A stretch of DNA of 31,730 bases from NCBI GenBank assembly GCA_002389295.1, contig DGOE01000060.1, positions 1-31,730 of the forward strand. Direction: 5' to 3'. Below are positions 1-7,250 of the stretch, one piece after another. The translations under genes were made by a program, and so were the position numbers. Position 1 is the first letter of the stretch, and each line of letters opens with the position of its first letter. The notes under the pieces were generated by a model. It was not told the origin of the DNA, searched no databases, and saw only the letters and a program-made list of their open reading frames with translations. The stretch is from Flavobacteriales bacterium UBA4474 (GTDB taxonomy: Bacteria; Bacteroidota; Bacteroidia; Flavobacteriales_D; Sanyastnellaceae).

Positions 1-493
1 CGACAAGTGCACGATCAGCGGTCCATATGGTGAGTTCTTCATCAAAGAGACCGAAGCCGAGATGCTGTACATCGGCGGAGGCGCCGGCATGGCGCCCATG
101 CGCAGCCACCTCTTCCACCTCTTCCACACGGTGAAGACCGGCCGCAAGGTGACCTTCTACTATGGTGGCCGCTCCCGCAGGGAGTTGTTCTACCTCGATG
201 ACTTCCGCAAGATCGAGCAGGAGTTCCCCAACTTCCGTTTCCACGTGGTCCTCAGCGACCCCACCGAAGAAGACCAGTGGAACGAAAAGAAGAGCATCGA
301 CGACGAAGGTGACGGTTTCCTTGGCTTCGTGCACAACGCGGTCATCGAGCACCACCTCACGCCGCACGATGCACCGGAGGACATCGAGTTCTATTTCTGC
401 GGTCCGCCGCTCATGAACCAAGCCGTGCTCAAGATGTGCGACGACTGGGGCGTTCCGCCCGAAAACGTGGCCTTCGACGACTTCGGAGGATGA
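1..493 (+). CDS. nqrF: Na+-translocating NADH:quinone oxidoreductase subunit F, 3' part
   Basis: NqrF is the NADH-oxidising subunit of the Na+-pumping respiratory complex in the inner membrane. It passes electrons from NADH through FAD and a 2Fe-2S centre towards quinone. Only the C-terminal ~163 residues are here; the reading frame is open from base 2 and runs off the left edge, so the 2Fe-2S and most of the FAD domain lie outside. Visible family features are ISGPYGEFF at the end of the FAD domain, the nucleotide-binding stretch IGGGAGMAPMRSH, the NAD-domain motif FYFCGPPLMNQAV and the typical C-terminal FDDFGG. The gene ends in TGA at 491-493, overlapping or abutting apbE, which fits a nqr-apbE operon. 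Identification is very secure; only the start is missing. Confidence 0.97.
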   Translation, partial: DKCTISGPYGEFFIKETEAEMLYIGGGAGMAPMRSHLFHLFHTVKTGRKVTFYYGGRSRRELFYLDDFRKIEQEFPNFRFHVVLSDPTEEDQWNEKKSIDDEGDGFLGFVHNAVIEHHLTPHDAPEDIEFYFCGPPLMNQAVLKMCDDWGVPPENVAFDDFGG

Positions 494-495
494 GC

Positions 496-1617
496 ATGTT
501 TGATCGAATCCCATGGGAAACCGCCAGCCACGTGCTGGCGGTCCCGTTTGCGGTCCTGCTGCTTTGTGCAGGGTGCGCCGAAGGCGGCACTGCATCAGAA
601 GGGCCGAGGTCCATCGACACAGAAGGGGTGCAGCTCCACCAAGGGGAAGCCCAGGGGACCACGTATACCATCAAATACGGTGCGTCGTCCCGCCTACCCG
701 ATGCAGTATTCGAGGACATCCTCGAGATGGTGGACAAGGAGGTCAGCCTGTGGCGTCCGGACAGCCGCATCAATGCCATCAACGCCTGGCCACGGACCGA
801 TTCCCTCTATGGATTTGTGGATTCCACACAGATCATCGGACCGCTCTGGGCGCTGTCAGAGGAGCTGCATGCGCTCACCAAGGGCGCCTTCGACCCCACA
901 GTCAGCCCACTTGTGGAGCTCTGGGGCTTTGGCCTGTCTGAAATGGGCCAGGTGGGAGAGGCAGAAGTGGACAGTGTCATGGCGTATGTGGGCTTGGTGC
1001 CCGACCGGTTTGACATGAATGAGGAAGAGGAAAATGGGCACTACAAGGCCACGTGGGTGCGCAAAGGTGACGCCCGGGCCGCATTGGATTTCAACGCCAT
1101 TGCACAAGGCTACACGGTAGACTTGCTGATGGAGGCCTTGCGCGAACGCGGAATAAATGACGCGATGGTGGAATTGGGGGGCGAGGTCGCATGCCGGGGA
1201 TTGAACCCGCAAGGCACCCCTTGGCGCATCGCCGTGGACAGCCCTGTCGAGGGCAGCACCCACGCCGACCGCTCATTCGAACTGGTGGTGGAGGTCAAGG
1301 ACCGGGCCATTTGCACCAGCGGGAGCTACCGCAAGTTCCAAGAGGTCAATGGCCAAAAGATCAGCCACACCATCGATCCCGGCACGGGATGGCCCGCGGC
1401 CAACGGGCTGCTCAGTGCCACCGTCATGGCCCCCACTGCAGCCTATGCGGATGCCTTGGCAACGGCATTCATGGTCTTTGGTACAGAGCAAACCAAGGGA
1501 TTCCTTTCCATATACCCCAACCTTGGCTTGGACGTCATGTTGATGTCGCATGATGGCACGGGGGGCTACGACGTGTGGCGCTCTCCTGGCTTTGACGCCG
1601 TCTCCAGCAAGCGCTGA
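496..1617 (+). CDS. apbE: FAD:protein FMN transferase (ApbE), lipoprotein
   Basis: ApbE transfers FMN from FAD to Thr/Ser residues of target proteins on the outer face of the inner membrane. Known targets include NqrB and NqrC, so its place directly behind nqrF makes Nqr maturation its likely job (inference from context plus family knowledge). The 373-residue protein has a hydrophobic N terminus with a lipobox-like LCAGC (Cys27), then family motifs: GTTYTIKY, a DSRINAINAW segment, FNAIAQGYTVDLL, MVELGGEV and the C-terminal HTIDPGTGWP. Length is normal for the family. I chose ATG 496 because GGAGG at 485-489 lies six bases upstream. ATG 490, which overlaps the nqrF stop as ATGA, is two codons longer and also possible. 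The N-terminal extension from 436 lies inside nqrF and is unlikely. Confidence 0.95.
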   Translation: MFDRIPWETASHVLAVPFAVLLLCAGCAEGGTASEGPRSIDTEGVQLHQGEAQGTTYTIKYGASSRLPDAVFEDILEMVDKEVSLWRPDSRINAINAWPRTDSLYGFVDSTQIIGPLWALSEELHALTKGAFDPTVSPLVELWGFGLSEMGQVGEAEVDSVMAYVGLVPDRFDMNEEEENGHYKATWVRKGDARAALDFNAIAQGYTVDLLMEALRERGINDAMVELGGEVACRGLNPQGTPWRIAVDSPVEGSTHADRSFELVVEVKDRAICTSGSYRKFQEVNGQKISHTIDPGTGWPAANGLLSATVMAPTAAYADALATAFMVFGTEQTKGFLSIYPNLGLDVMLMSHDGTGGYDVWRSPGFDAVSSKR

Positions 1618-1618
1618 A

Positions 1619-1834
1619 TCACGCTGTGGCTTCGGTCACATCTTCCTTTCGGCACTGGTCCTGGGGCCGTGCACCGCAGATGGAACAGCTGCCCGAGTCA
1701 TCGCTCAGCAGGGGGTTGTTGCTGGCACAGGTGCCGCTGAACTCCCCGTCTTTCTTGACCAAAATTTTGATGGCGATGCCGGCGACACCGAGTCCCAACA
1801 AGGCGATGGCCAAAAGCAATGTCTCCAATCCCAT
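1619..1834 (-). CDS. Small single-helix membrane protein with a cysteine-rich tail
   Basis: A 71-residue protein converging on apbE with one base between the two stop codons. Residues ~2-24 form one hydrophobic segment (LLLAIALLGLGVAGIAIKIL) followed by KKDGEF and a tail with four cysteines in the order TCASNN, GSCSICG and DQC. I recall short Bacteroidota proteins of this layout annotated only as 'membrane or secreted protein', often close to nqr/apbE genes; that link is from memory and unproven here. The Cys pattern could bind a metal or form disulfides. A complete TAnnTTTG promoter box lies four bases before the ATG, supporting it as a real gene rather than a shadow. Function unknown. Confidence 0.8.
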   Translation of the reverse strand: MGLETLLLAIALLGLGVAGIAIKILVKKDGEFSGTCASNNPLLSDDSGSCSICGARPQDQCRKEDVTEATA

Positions 1835-1838
1835 GGGA

Positions 1839-1869
1839 CAAAGTTAAGCCGCTGTGGCCGGGAAGAAAA
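1839..1869 (-). promoter_or_regulatory. Bacteroidota-type promoter for the small membrane protein
   Basis: On the minus strand TAACTTTG (1839-1846) matches the TAnnTTTG minus-7 consensus exactly. TTTT (1866-1869) matches three of four bases of the TTTG minus-33 element, with a 19-base spacer. The box ends four bases before the ATG at 1834, so the transcript would be leaderless or nearly so. Confidence 0.6.
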
Positions 1870-1937
1870 GCCCATGAAAGGACATACAAGGGGCATAAAA
1901 AGAAGTTTCGTTTTTAATATGAGGGCTTTCGTCGATT

Positions 1938-1952
1938 AATTTCGTATCTTCA
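1938..1952 (+). promoter_or_regulatory. Possible minus-7 region of the secreted beta-helix gene
   Basis: TAATTTCG (1938-1945) and the overlapping TATCTTCA (1945-1952) both partly match TAnnTTTG ahead of the ATG at 1972. A T-run at 1911-1915 is the only minus-33 candidate and is slightly too far away (22 bases). Weak evidence. Confidence 0.3.
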
Positions 1953-1971
1953 TGGAATCAGATTGTATTTG

Positions 1972-3693
1972 ATGAATGCTTCCTTCTCTCATCGTGCTGG
2001 CCTGTTGACCTTGGTGCTGTTGGCTTGGCTTTTCAAGGTCCAAGCCCAAGATTGTGGATGCCTCCCTTTGGCAGACCGCCCTGTGGTGACCCTCACCGAC
2101 AATGAAGGGGCTGGCACAGGAACCGTCACCCTGAGCTGTGACAATGTCTACCTCTTGGATGGTTTTGTCTATGTCAATGCCGGAGATGTGTTGACCATCG
2201 AGGCGGGGACCGTGATCCAAGCCAAGGAGGGACAAGGGGAATCCGCGAGTTGCCTCATCGTGGCGCGCGACGCACAAATCCTTGCTGATGGAACGGCGGA
2301 TTGCCCCATCATCTTTACCTACGAAGGCGACCCACTCAACGGCTCCACACCCTACAACCTGCGCGGTATGTGGGGCGGGCTCATCCTCAATGGCAACGGT
2401 GTCCTCAATACATACTTTTCCTCTTCCGAGTCCTTCGGTGACGATCTCGCCGAAGGCATCACCGATGTTTCAGGGGCGGGAAGGGACATCTATGGCGGCC
2501 TCGACAACGCCGAATCCAGTGGAATTTTGCGCCACATTTCGATCCGCCATGGCGGAAGCGAGATGCCCAATCCCCCGGTCAATTTCAACAATGTGATCAA
2601 CGGAGACGAGACCAATGGGTTGAGCTTGAATGGTGTGGGGTCTGGAACCGTCCTCGATTACATCGAGATTGTATCCACCCTCGATGATGGGCTGCAGATC
2701 ATGGGAGGCGCTGCGCGTTTGAAGCACGTGGCCCTGGCTTTCAGTTCTGAAGAAAACTTGGAATACGACCAAGGCTGGGTAGGGGACATGCAGTATTTCG
2801 TGTCCATTATGGACCAGCCCGGACAAGTGGGAGATTACGGCTTTGACTTTGAAGGCGATGACTTCGAGTTCCAAAATGTGACGCTCAGCTTTCTGCCATA
2901 CACCAACCCGCAAATCGCCAATTTCACGTCCATCGGTCACGATGCCGCTTCGGCTGTTCGGTGGCACAACGGTGGGGGTGGACGACTCTACAACGGCATT
3001 TTTCAGCATTGGGACTTCGGCATAGAGTTCGAGGACAATGACCCTTGCGATGCCTATGAGCTGTTCTTGTTTGGTGAACTCGAAATACACAACAACCGTT
3101 TTTGGAATGTGGGCGACAGCCTCGCACTCGATACCATGATCCTGTATGATGGGCCGGTATGGAATGGCAACATGCAGATCCAAAACCACTTCGTGGCCAA
3201 CAACAACCAAGCTTCGGACCTGGGCCTTGACGACACCTTTGATGCGCTGGCGGGATTCGTGACTTCTGGTCTGGATCTTTTCCCAGCGGCGGGTGATTCC
3301 GTGCCTGCTGAGCACCAGCCTGTCGGCACCTTTTTTGACCCGGTAGACTACGTTGGGGCCTTCGCTCCAGGCGGTGAGAACTGGCTGGCCGGTTCCTATC
3401 TGGACCAGATGGGCATGTTCTATCCCGGCGACTTTCCAGGTTGCACGTATTCCTGGGCATGCAACTACGACGCCTCCGCAAACACGGACGACGGTAGCTG
3501 TGACCTGACGGCTTGCGGGGGATGCACCTACCCGGACGCAGCCAACTATGATGCGGCGGCCTTGCACGATGATGGGACCTGCGCCTTCAGCGGCGGGGCG
3601 AATCCCTGTCCGACCGATGTGGACGGAGACGGCACCACGGGGGTCAACGACCTCTTGGAAATCCTCTCGCTCTTCGGCGCGAACTGCAACTGA
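1972..3693 (+). CDS. Secreted beta-helix-like protein with cysteine repeats and dockerin-like tail
   Basis: A 573-residue exported protein. ATG 1972 gives a clean signal peptide (LLTLVLLAWLFKVQA, cleavage near AQ-D); the TTG at 1963 would only add three residues. The body resembles the Bacteroidota right-handed beta-helix family: DVLTIEAGTVIQA, LIVARDAQILADGTADCPI, then GLSLNGVGSGTVLDYIEI and DDGLQIMGGAARLKHVAL. These read like successive helix rungs. Near the C terminus come two cysteine repeats (GCTYSWACNYDASANTDDG and GCTYPDAANYDAAALHDDG) and a final CPTDVDGDGTTGVNDLLEI tail ending FGANCN. The tail looks like one half of a dockerin. No conventional type IX secretion C-terminal domain is seen. 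The same repeat and tail types end the giant protein at 11681-22930, so the two may share a sorting or anchoring mechanism. Ligand and role are unknown. Confidence 0.85.
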   Translation: MNASFSHRAGLLTLVLLAWLFKVQAQDCGCLPLADRPVVTLTDNEGAGTGTVTLSCDNVYLLDGFVYVNAGDVLTIEAGTVIQAKEGQGESASCLIVARDAQILADGTADCPIIFTYEGDPLNGSTPYNLRGMWGGLILNGNGVLNTYFSSSESFGDDLAEGITDVSGAGRDIYGGLDNAESSGILRHISIRHGGSEMPNPPVNFNNVINGDETNGLSLNGVGSGTVLDYIEIVSTLDDGLQIMGGAARLKHVALAFSSEENLEYDQGWVGDMQYFVSIMDQPGQVGDYGFDFEGDDFEFQNVTLSFLPYTNPQIANFTSIGHDAASAVRWHNGGGGRLYNGIFQHWDFGIEFEDNDPCDAYELFLFGELEIHNNRFWNVGDSLALDTMILYDGPVWNGNMQIQNHFVANNNQASDLGLDDTFDALAGFVTSGLDLFPAAGDSVPAEHQPVGTFFDPVDYVGAFAPGGENWLAGSYLDQMGMFYPGDFPGCTYSWACNYDASANTDDGSCDLTACGGCTYPDAANYDAAALHDDGTCAFSGGANPCPTDVDGDGTTGVNDLLEILSLFGANCN

Positions 3694-3701
3694 ATGTCGG
3701 C

Positions 3702-4793
3702 TTATCGGCTGCGATCAGCGATCGGGCCTCCCAGCACATAACCCAAGCCCAGTGAAGGGTGGTGCGCCCTGAATCCATGGGTGTGCAAGGCGATCCGGCA
3801 CCACCATGCTGCCTTGAGTTGCCATTGGAACACCACGCGGTTGTAATGCGCTTCTTCGGCTTGCCACTTCACGGCGTACCGGCCGTGCACCAGGTCCACG
3901 TGCACCCGGGTGAACCGCAGCTGGAATCCCGCGTGAAATCCAAGGCCTGCATGACCGGGACGCTGCATGCCCATGCCGCCTACCAAAAAGCCACCCCGCC
4001 GGTTGCGCCCAAGCCTCCGGTCCACGGCCACTTCTGCCGTGGTTTCGCGCGCATCCAAAGGCGCTGGCTGTCTGCGCCCCAAGCCCCATTGCACCTGCCA
4101 TCGCGCGGCCCGCGGAGGCAGCGCCGAATCCACGGCTGAGGTATCCCTTGCAACCCGTGTCGGGCGACGCCCACTGTTCCAACCTGTGGAGAGGCCAAAC
4201 CGAAACACATTGGTCCCCAGGTTGGGCTGGGTGAACGAAGCGTTGCTCTGGTGATCGAGGGTCAGGTGAAGCCCCACGCGCTGGTGCCACAGATCGCCGG
4301 AAGTACCGGCTGGCCGGTGCAGGCCAATTTGCATGGCCCCATTGATGGATGAACCGATGACCACGCGCTGGCGCGTATCCGGGGAGGCATCCGACCACGG
4401 CTTTTCGGTCCAACCCAATCCGCCGCCGATCCTAAAACGCCATGCCCCTGCCAGGCGCAGTTCAGCCAGGCCCAGTGCCGCCACTTGGTGGCCCACATGT
4501 CGGGCCGCACCCGTTTGACCGGCATGCAGCACACATCCCCACCGCGGCGCATTGCGGCTCTTTCGCCATTGTCCTTTGGCCGCGGTGGTCCAGGCCAAAC
4601 TCGCCCCATAAGCGTGGCTTGTCACCAAGGCGCGCATCGCCGCACGGTGTGGCGCGAGAAAGCCGGTACATCCGCCAAACTCCCACCGGGCATCTCCGTC
4701 CAAGCCCGATTGACCGCGAAATTCGCCCGCGCAAAAGGCCAACAGAAACCCCAGCGCAAGGAGTCGAATGGAAAAGCTGCGTCCCGGGAGCAT
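3702..4793 (-). CDS. Acyloxyacyl hydrolase / PagL-like lipid A deacylase family protein
   Basis: Probable outer-membrane beta-barrel enzyme of the PagL/acyloxyacyl hydrolase type (PF09411-like), which removes an ester-linked acyl chain from lipid A. The 363-residue form from ATG 4793 starts with a signal peptide (SIRLLALGFLLAFCAG). It contains an early GFLAPHRAAMRAL stretch and the diagnostic LTLDHQSNASFTQPNLG block, with the His-x-Ser pair at about residues 181 and 183 expected to be catalytic. A further ~130 residues of alternating barrel-like sequence follow, common in Bacteroidota versions. Residue assignment is from family pattern, not alignment. The longer start at 4907 would run across mazG and its promoter and is rejected. 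The gene converges on the secreted protein (eight bases between stops) and diverges from mazG. Base composition and Arg/Trp content are high but not clearly foreign. Confidence 0.75.
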   Translation of the reverse strand: MLPGRSFSIRLLALGFLLAFCAGEFRGQSGLDGDARWEFGGCTGFLAPHRAAMRALVTSHAYGASLAWTTAAKGQWRKSRNAPRWGCVLHAGQTGAARHVGHQVAALGLAELRLAGAWRFRIGGGLGWTEKPWSDASPDTRQRVVIGSSINGAMQIGLHRPAGTSGDLWHQRVGLHLTLDHQSNASFTQPNLGTNVFRFGLSTGWNSGRRPTRVARDTSAVDSALPPRAARWQVQWGLGRRQPAPLDARETTAEVAVDRRLGRNRRGGFLVGGMGMQRPGHAGLGFHAGFQLRFTRVHVDLVHGRYAVKWQAEEAHYNRVVFQWQLKAAWWCRIALHTHGFRAHHPSLGLGYVLGGPIADRSR

Positions 4794-4800
4794 GTCACCC

Positions 4801-4808
4801 CAAAGGTG
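4801..4808 (-). promoter_or_regulatory. Minus-7 box for the PagL-like gene
   Basis: CACCTTTG on the minus strand differs from TAnnTTTG at one base and ends seven bases before the ATG at 4793. No convincing minus-33 element is visible. It lies back-to-back with the mazG box. Confidence 0.4.
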
Positions 4809-4813
4809 CCGCT

Positions 4814-4821
4814 TAATTTTG
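4814..4821 (+). promoter_or_regulatory. Minus-7 box for mazG
   Basis: TAATTTTG is an exact TAnnTTTG match ending four bases before ATG 4826, predicting a leaderless mRNA. No clear minus-33 TTTG lies 19-21 bases upstream; that stretch is the start of the divergent PagL-like gene. Confidence 0.55.
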
Positions 4822-4825
4822 GGCC

Positions 4826-5683
4826 ATGCCCCACCGAGATGCCATGGACCGTCCTCCTTTCGCCACGGCGCAAGGTGCCCACACCCGAGAAGAGAAGTTG
4901 GCTGCATTTGGCAGGCTCCTCGACATCATGGACGACCTGCGCGAAGGCTGTCCTTGGGACATGAAGCAAGATTTTGAATCCCTGCGCCACCTGACCATAG
5001 AGGAAACCTATGAGCTCGGCGAAGCCATACTGGAGGGCAACCTCGATGAAATTGGCAAGGAGGTGGGCGACCTCATGCTGCACATGGTCTTTTACAGCAA
5101 GCTGGGATCGGAGCAAGGGGCGTTCGATGCCTGCGATGTCCTGCACGGCATTTGTGACAAGCTCGTGACCCGGCACCCGCACATCTACGGCGATGTGGAG
5201 GCGGCCACAGAGGAGGCGGTCAAGGCCAATTGGGAAAAGATCAAGCTGAAGGAAAAGGGCAGCGGTGACGGTGGACACAAAAGTGTCCTGGAAGGGGTGC
5301 CCAAGGGATTGCCCTCCCTGGTCAAGGCTCAACGGATCCAAGAAAAAGTCCGCGGCGTCGGTTTTGATTGGGACCACGCCGGTCAGGTGTGGGAGAAGGT
5401 GCAGGAGGAATTGGGGGAATTGCAGGCCGAAATTGAGGCCAAGAGCGACCGGGTTGCCGATGAATTCGGTGATGTCCTCTTTTCCCTGATCAACTACGCG
5501 CGGTTCCTGGACGTCAACCCGGATGAAGCGCTGGAGCGGACGAACCGCCGCTTCAAGGCGCGCTTCCAGGAGATGGAGCGCCGCATAGACGCCGCAGGAT
5601 TGGATTTGGGCGACATGCCGCTCAAGGAAATGGATGTGCATTGGGACGCGGCCAAGGCCGCATTGGGACAATCCGAGACATGA
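4826..5683 (+). CDS. mazG: Nucleoside triphosphate pyrophosphohydrolase MazG
   Basis: MazG hydrolyses (d)NTPs to NMP and pyrophosphate, clearing abnormal nucleotides and affecting stress signalling. The 285-residue protein has the usual two tandem MazG halves. The first has GCPWDMKQDF (residues ~41-50), the EETYELGEA metal-binding helix (59-67) and EVGDLMLHMVFY (79-90). The second has WEKVQEELGELQAEI and DEFGDVLFSLINYARF. The linker KLVTRHPHIYGDV and NWEKIKLKEK are also typical. ATG 4826 follows a perfect minus-7 box; ATG 4844 (MDRPPFAT) is an alternative. The stop overlaps the start of the next gene by ATGA, so the pair is probably co-transcribed. Confidence 0.96.
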   Translation: MPHRDAMDRPPFATAQGAHTREEKLAAFGRLLDIMDDLREGCPWDMKQDFESLRHLTIEETYELGEAILEGNLDEIGKEVGDLMLHMVFYSKLGSEQGAFDACDVLHGICDKLVTRHPHIYGDVEAATEEAVKANWEKIKLKEKGSGDGGHKSVLEGVPKGLPSLVKAQRIQEKVRGVGFDWDHAGQVWEKVQEELGELQAEIEAKSDRVADEFGDVLFSLINYARFLDVNPDEALERTNRRFKARFQEMERRIDAAGLDLGDMPLKEMDVHWDAAKAALGQSET

Positions 5684-6429
5684 GTGTGAGGACCTGCACA
5701 GCATGGCTCGCTGTCCTGCTTCTCGGCGTAGGCTGTGAGAGGGAAAGGGCAGGATGCTTCACGTCCATGGGGCCGGCCACAGAAGTCACCATCCCACTGG
5801 AGGCCGCCGTGGCTGTGTTGGAAATAGAAGGCCGTGTGGACATTTCGTGGCGACCGGAATCCAGCGCGCCGCAAGCCACCATTCGAACGGGCGAAGGGCT
5901 GGTGGACGGGATCCATGTGCACATGCAGGATGGCATCCTCCGCATTGCCGACAGAAACACCTGCCATTGGGTGCGGGACCTTTCCATCATCCCCGAGGTG
6001 GTGATTGAGGGGGTCCGTCCAGATACAGTGCTGCTGCTGGGCCAAGGCCGCTTCAGCATGTTGGATACGCTGACTTCAGGCAACCTCACCGTCGTGGGCG
6101 ATGAAATGGCGGGGTCCACTGCACTGCTCTTCGCAGCCGACACCCTGCAGGTACGCATGCCCAATGGCCTGGGGCACGTGCAGGTGGAAGGGAGTGCGCG
6201 GCGGTTCCGGTCCTTTCGTTCAGGATTCGGGGACCTCGATGCCGCGGGGCTGCGGGCGGAGGAGGCCATGGTGCACCATGCAGGCGTCGGGCGCTGTGAC
6301 CTGCAGCCTGCGGCCTACCTCTATTTGGAGCTTGCCGGGCACGGCGATGTCCACCTCTGGGGAGCCCAGCAAAACTGGAACATCTACACCTTGGACGGGG
6401 CAGAAGGGCAGGTGCTGTATCACCCTTGA
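5680..6429 (+). CDS. GIN-domain (DUF2807) lipoprotein
   Basis: A 249-residue exported protein starting at ATG 5680, inside the mazG stop (ATGA overlap). The N terminus is hydrophobic and ends LLLGVGC, with Cys19 a likely but imperfect lipidation site. The body fits the head GIN domain of Bacteroidota: an early LEIEGRVDISWRP strand, GILRIADRNTCHWVRDL, a V.VEGV segment, and later short beta-rich repeats (GHVQVEG, GFGDLDAAGLRAEEA, GHGDVHLWG). Such proteins are described as putative adhesin-like beta-solenoids with no established function. Translational coupling to mazG is a sequence fact; any functional link is not implied. Codon starts further upstream (from 5641) lie within mazG and lack a signal peptide. 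Confidence 0.8.
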   Translation: MSVRTCTAWLAVLLLGVGCERERAGCFTSMGPATEVTIPLEAAVAVLEIEGRVDISWRPESSAPQATIRTGEGLVDGIHVHMQDGILRIADRNTCHWVRDLSIIPEVVIEGVRPDTVLLLGQGRFSMLDTLTSGNLTVVGDEMAGSTALLFAADTLQVRMPNGLGHVQVEGSARRFRSFRSGFGDLDAAGLRAEEAMVHHAGVGRCDLQPAAYLYLELAGHGDVHLWGAQQNWNIYTLDGAEGQVLYHP

Positions 6430-6443
6430 GCCCGGACCCGGCT

Positions 6444-7217
6444 TCAATCCAACAACTGCTGCTCCACAGGTGCGGCAAAGGCACCGACCCAAGCGGCGTA
6501 TTGGGCGGCACTGGGATGCAATCCATCGGGTGCCACCCAGTCGGAGGCACCAGGCCACTGCTGGCTGATGGGCGTGATGTTGTAATGGGCGATGCCGGCC
6601 GAAAGGGTCAGCGCAGTGCAAGCGGCATTGAAATTGGCCAGGTCCTGCGAAATGGCCACCTGGTTGTTTTGGCCGAATGGGGTATAGCCGTAGTCGGGGA
6701 TGCTGACCACAAACACCCGGTCGGATTGTCCGCCCGCAAGGTCCACGGCGCGTTCCAGTAAGGCTGAGAATTCCACCTCGTATTGCTCCAAAGAGAGTCC
6801 CTGGTATTGGTTATTGACCCCAATCAACAGGGAGACCAAATCAAACTGCGCCGTGTCGATTTGCTGGGCATCCATGGCTTGGGACAGGTTGGAGGTGGTC
6901 CAGCCGGTTGTGGCGATGATGTGGGCGGGGTCAAAGTGGGTGTCGGGCAGCCGCGCCGCCAAGGAGTCCACCAGCTGGTTGGGCCAGTCGCCGGCCGAAG
7001 GCACGCTCTCACCTATGGTGTAGCTGTCGCCCAAGGCGAGGTAGCGCACCGTATCCGGCGCTGTGGTGGAAGGCTCCTCTTCTTCTGCAGGGTCCTGGCC
7101 TGCTGGTGCGGGTGTCAGTTCCGAGGCGATGGGACCCGGCTCATTGACCTGCTCCGGGGCGCAGGAAGCGAGCACCGCCAGCCCAGTGGCTGCACAAAAA
7201 ATAAAGAGACGGTTCAT
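6444..7217 (-). CDS. SGNH/GDSL-family hydrolase lipoprotein
   Basis: A 257-residue lipoprotein: signal sequence with LASC lipobox (Cys19), an acidic/proline linker (residues ~22-54), then an SGNH hydrolase fold. Block I is YLALGDSYTIGE with nucleophile Ser65. Block V is APDGLHPSAAQY with Asp231 and His234. Block III reads LLIGVNNQYQG (residues 131-140), so the usual GxND is GVNN; Asn135 could still serve the oxyanion hole. The family includes esterases and acyl hydrolases of lipids and polysaccharides; the substrate cannot be told. It lies 33 bases downstream of the EamA gene on the same strand and may be read with it. Its stop faces the GIN lipoprotein gene 14 bases away. Confidence 0.9.
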   Translation of the reverse strand: MNRLFIFCAATGLAVLASCAPEQVNEPGPIASELTPAPAGQDPAEEEEPSTTAPDTVRYLALGDSYTIGESVPSAGDWPNQLVDSLAARLPDTHFDPAHIIATTGWTTSNLSQAMDAQQIDTAQFDLVSLLIGVNNQYQGLSLEQYEVEFSALLERAVDLAGGQSDRVFVVSIPDYGYTPFGQNNQVAISQDLANFNAACTALTLSAGIAHYNITPISQQWPGASDWVAPDGLHPSAAQYAAWVGAFAAPVEQQLLD

Positions 7218-7250
7218 GGATGCAAGGAACTCAATCAGGGTGAATTCTTG

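Noticed and set aside
3702..4907. The longer 401-codon form of the PagL-like gene
   Set aside because: Its extra 38 residues cross the mazG start and promoter and push the signal peptide inward; ATG 4793 is preferred.
4622..5704. A 360-codon minus-strand open frame across mazG
   Set aside because: Antisense to mazG, which has all family motifs in the plus direction.
6424..6445. Possible bidirectional terminator between the GIN lipoprotein and SGNH genes
   Set aside because: Only a very short GC inverted repeat (AGCC/GGCT) and no T-run on either strand; not convincing.
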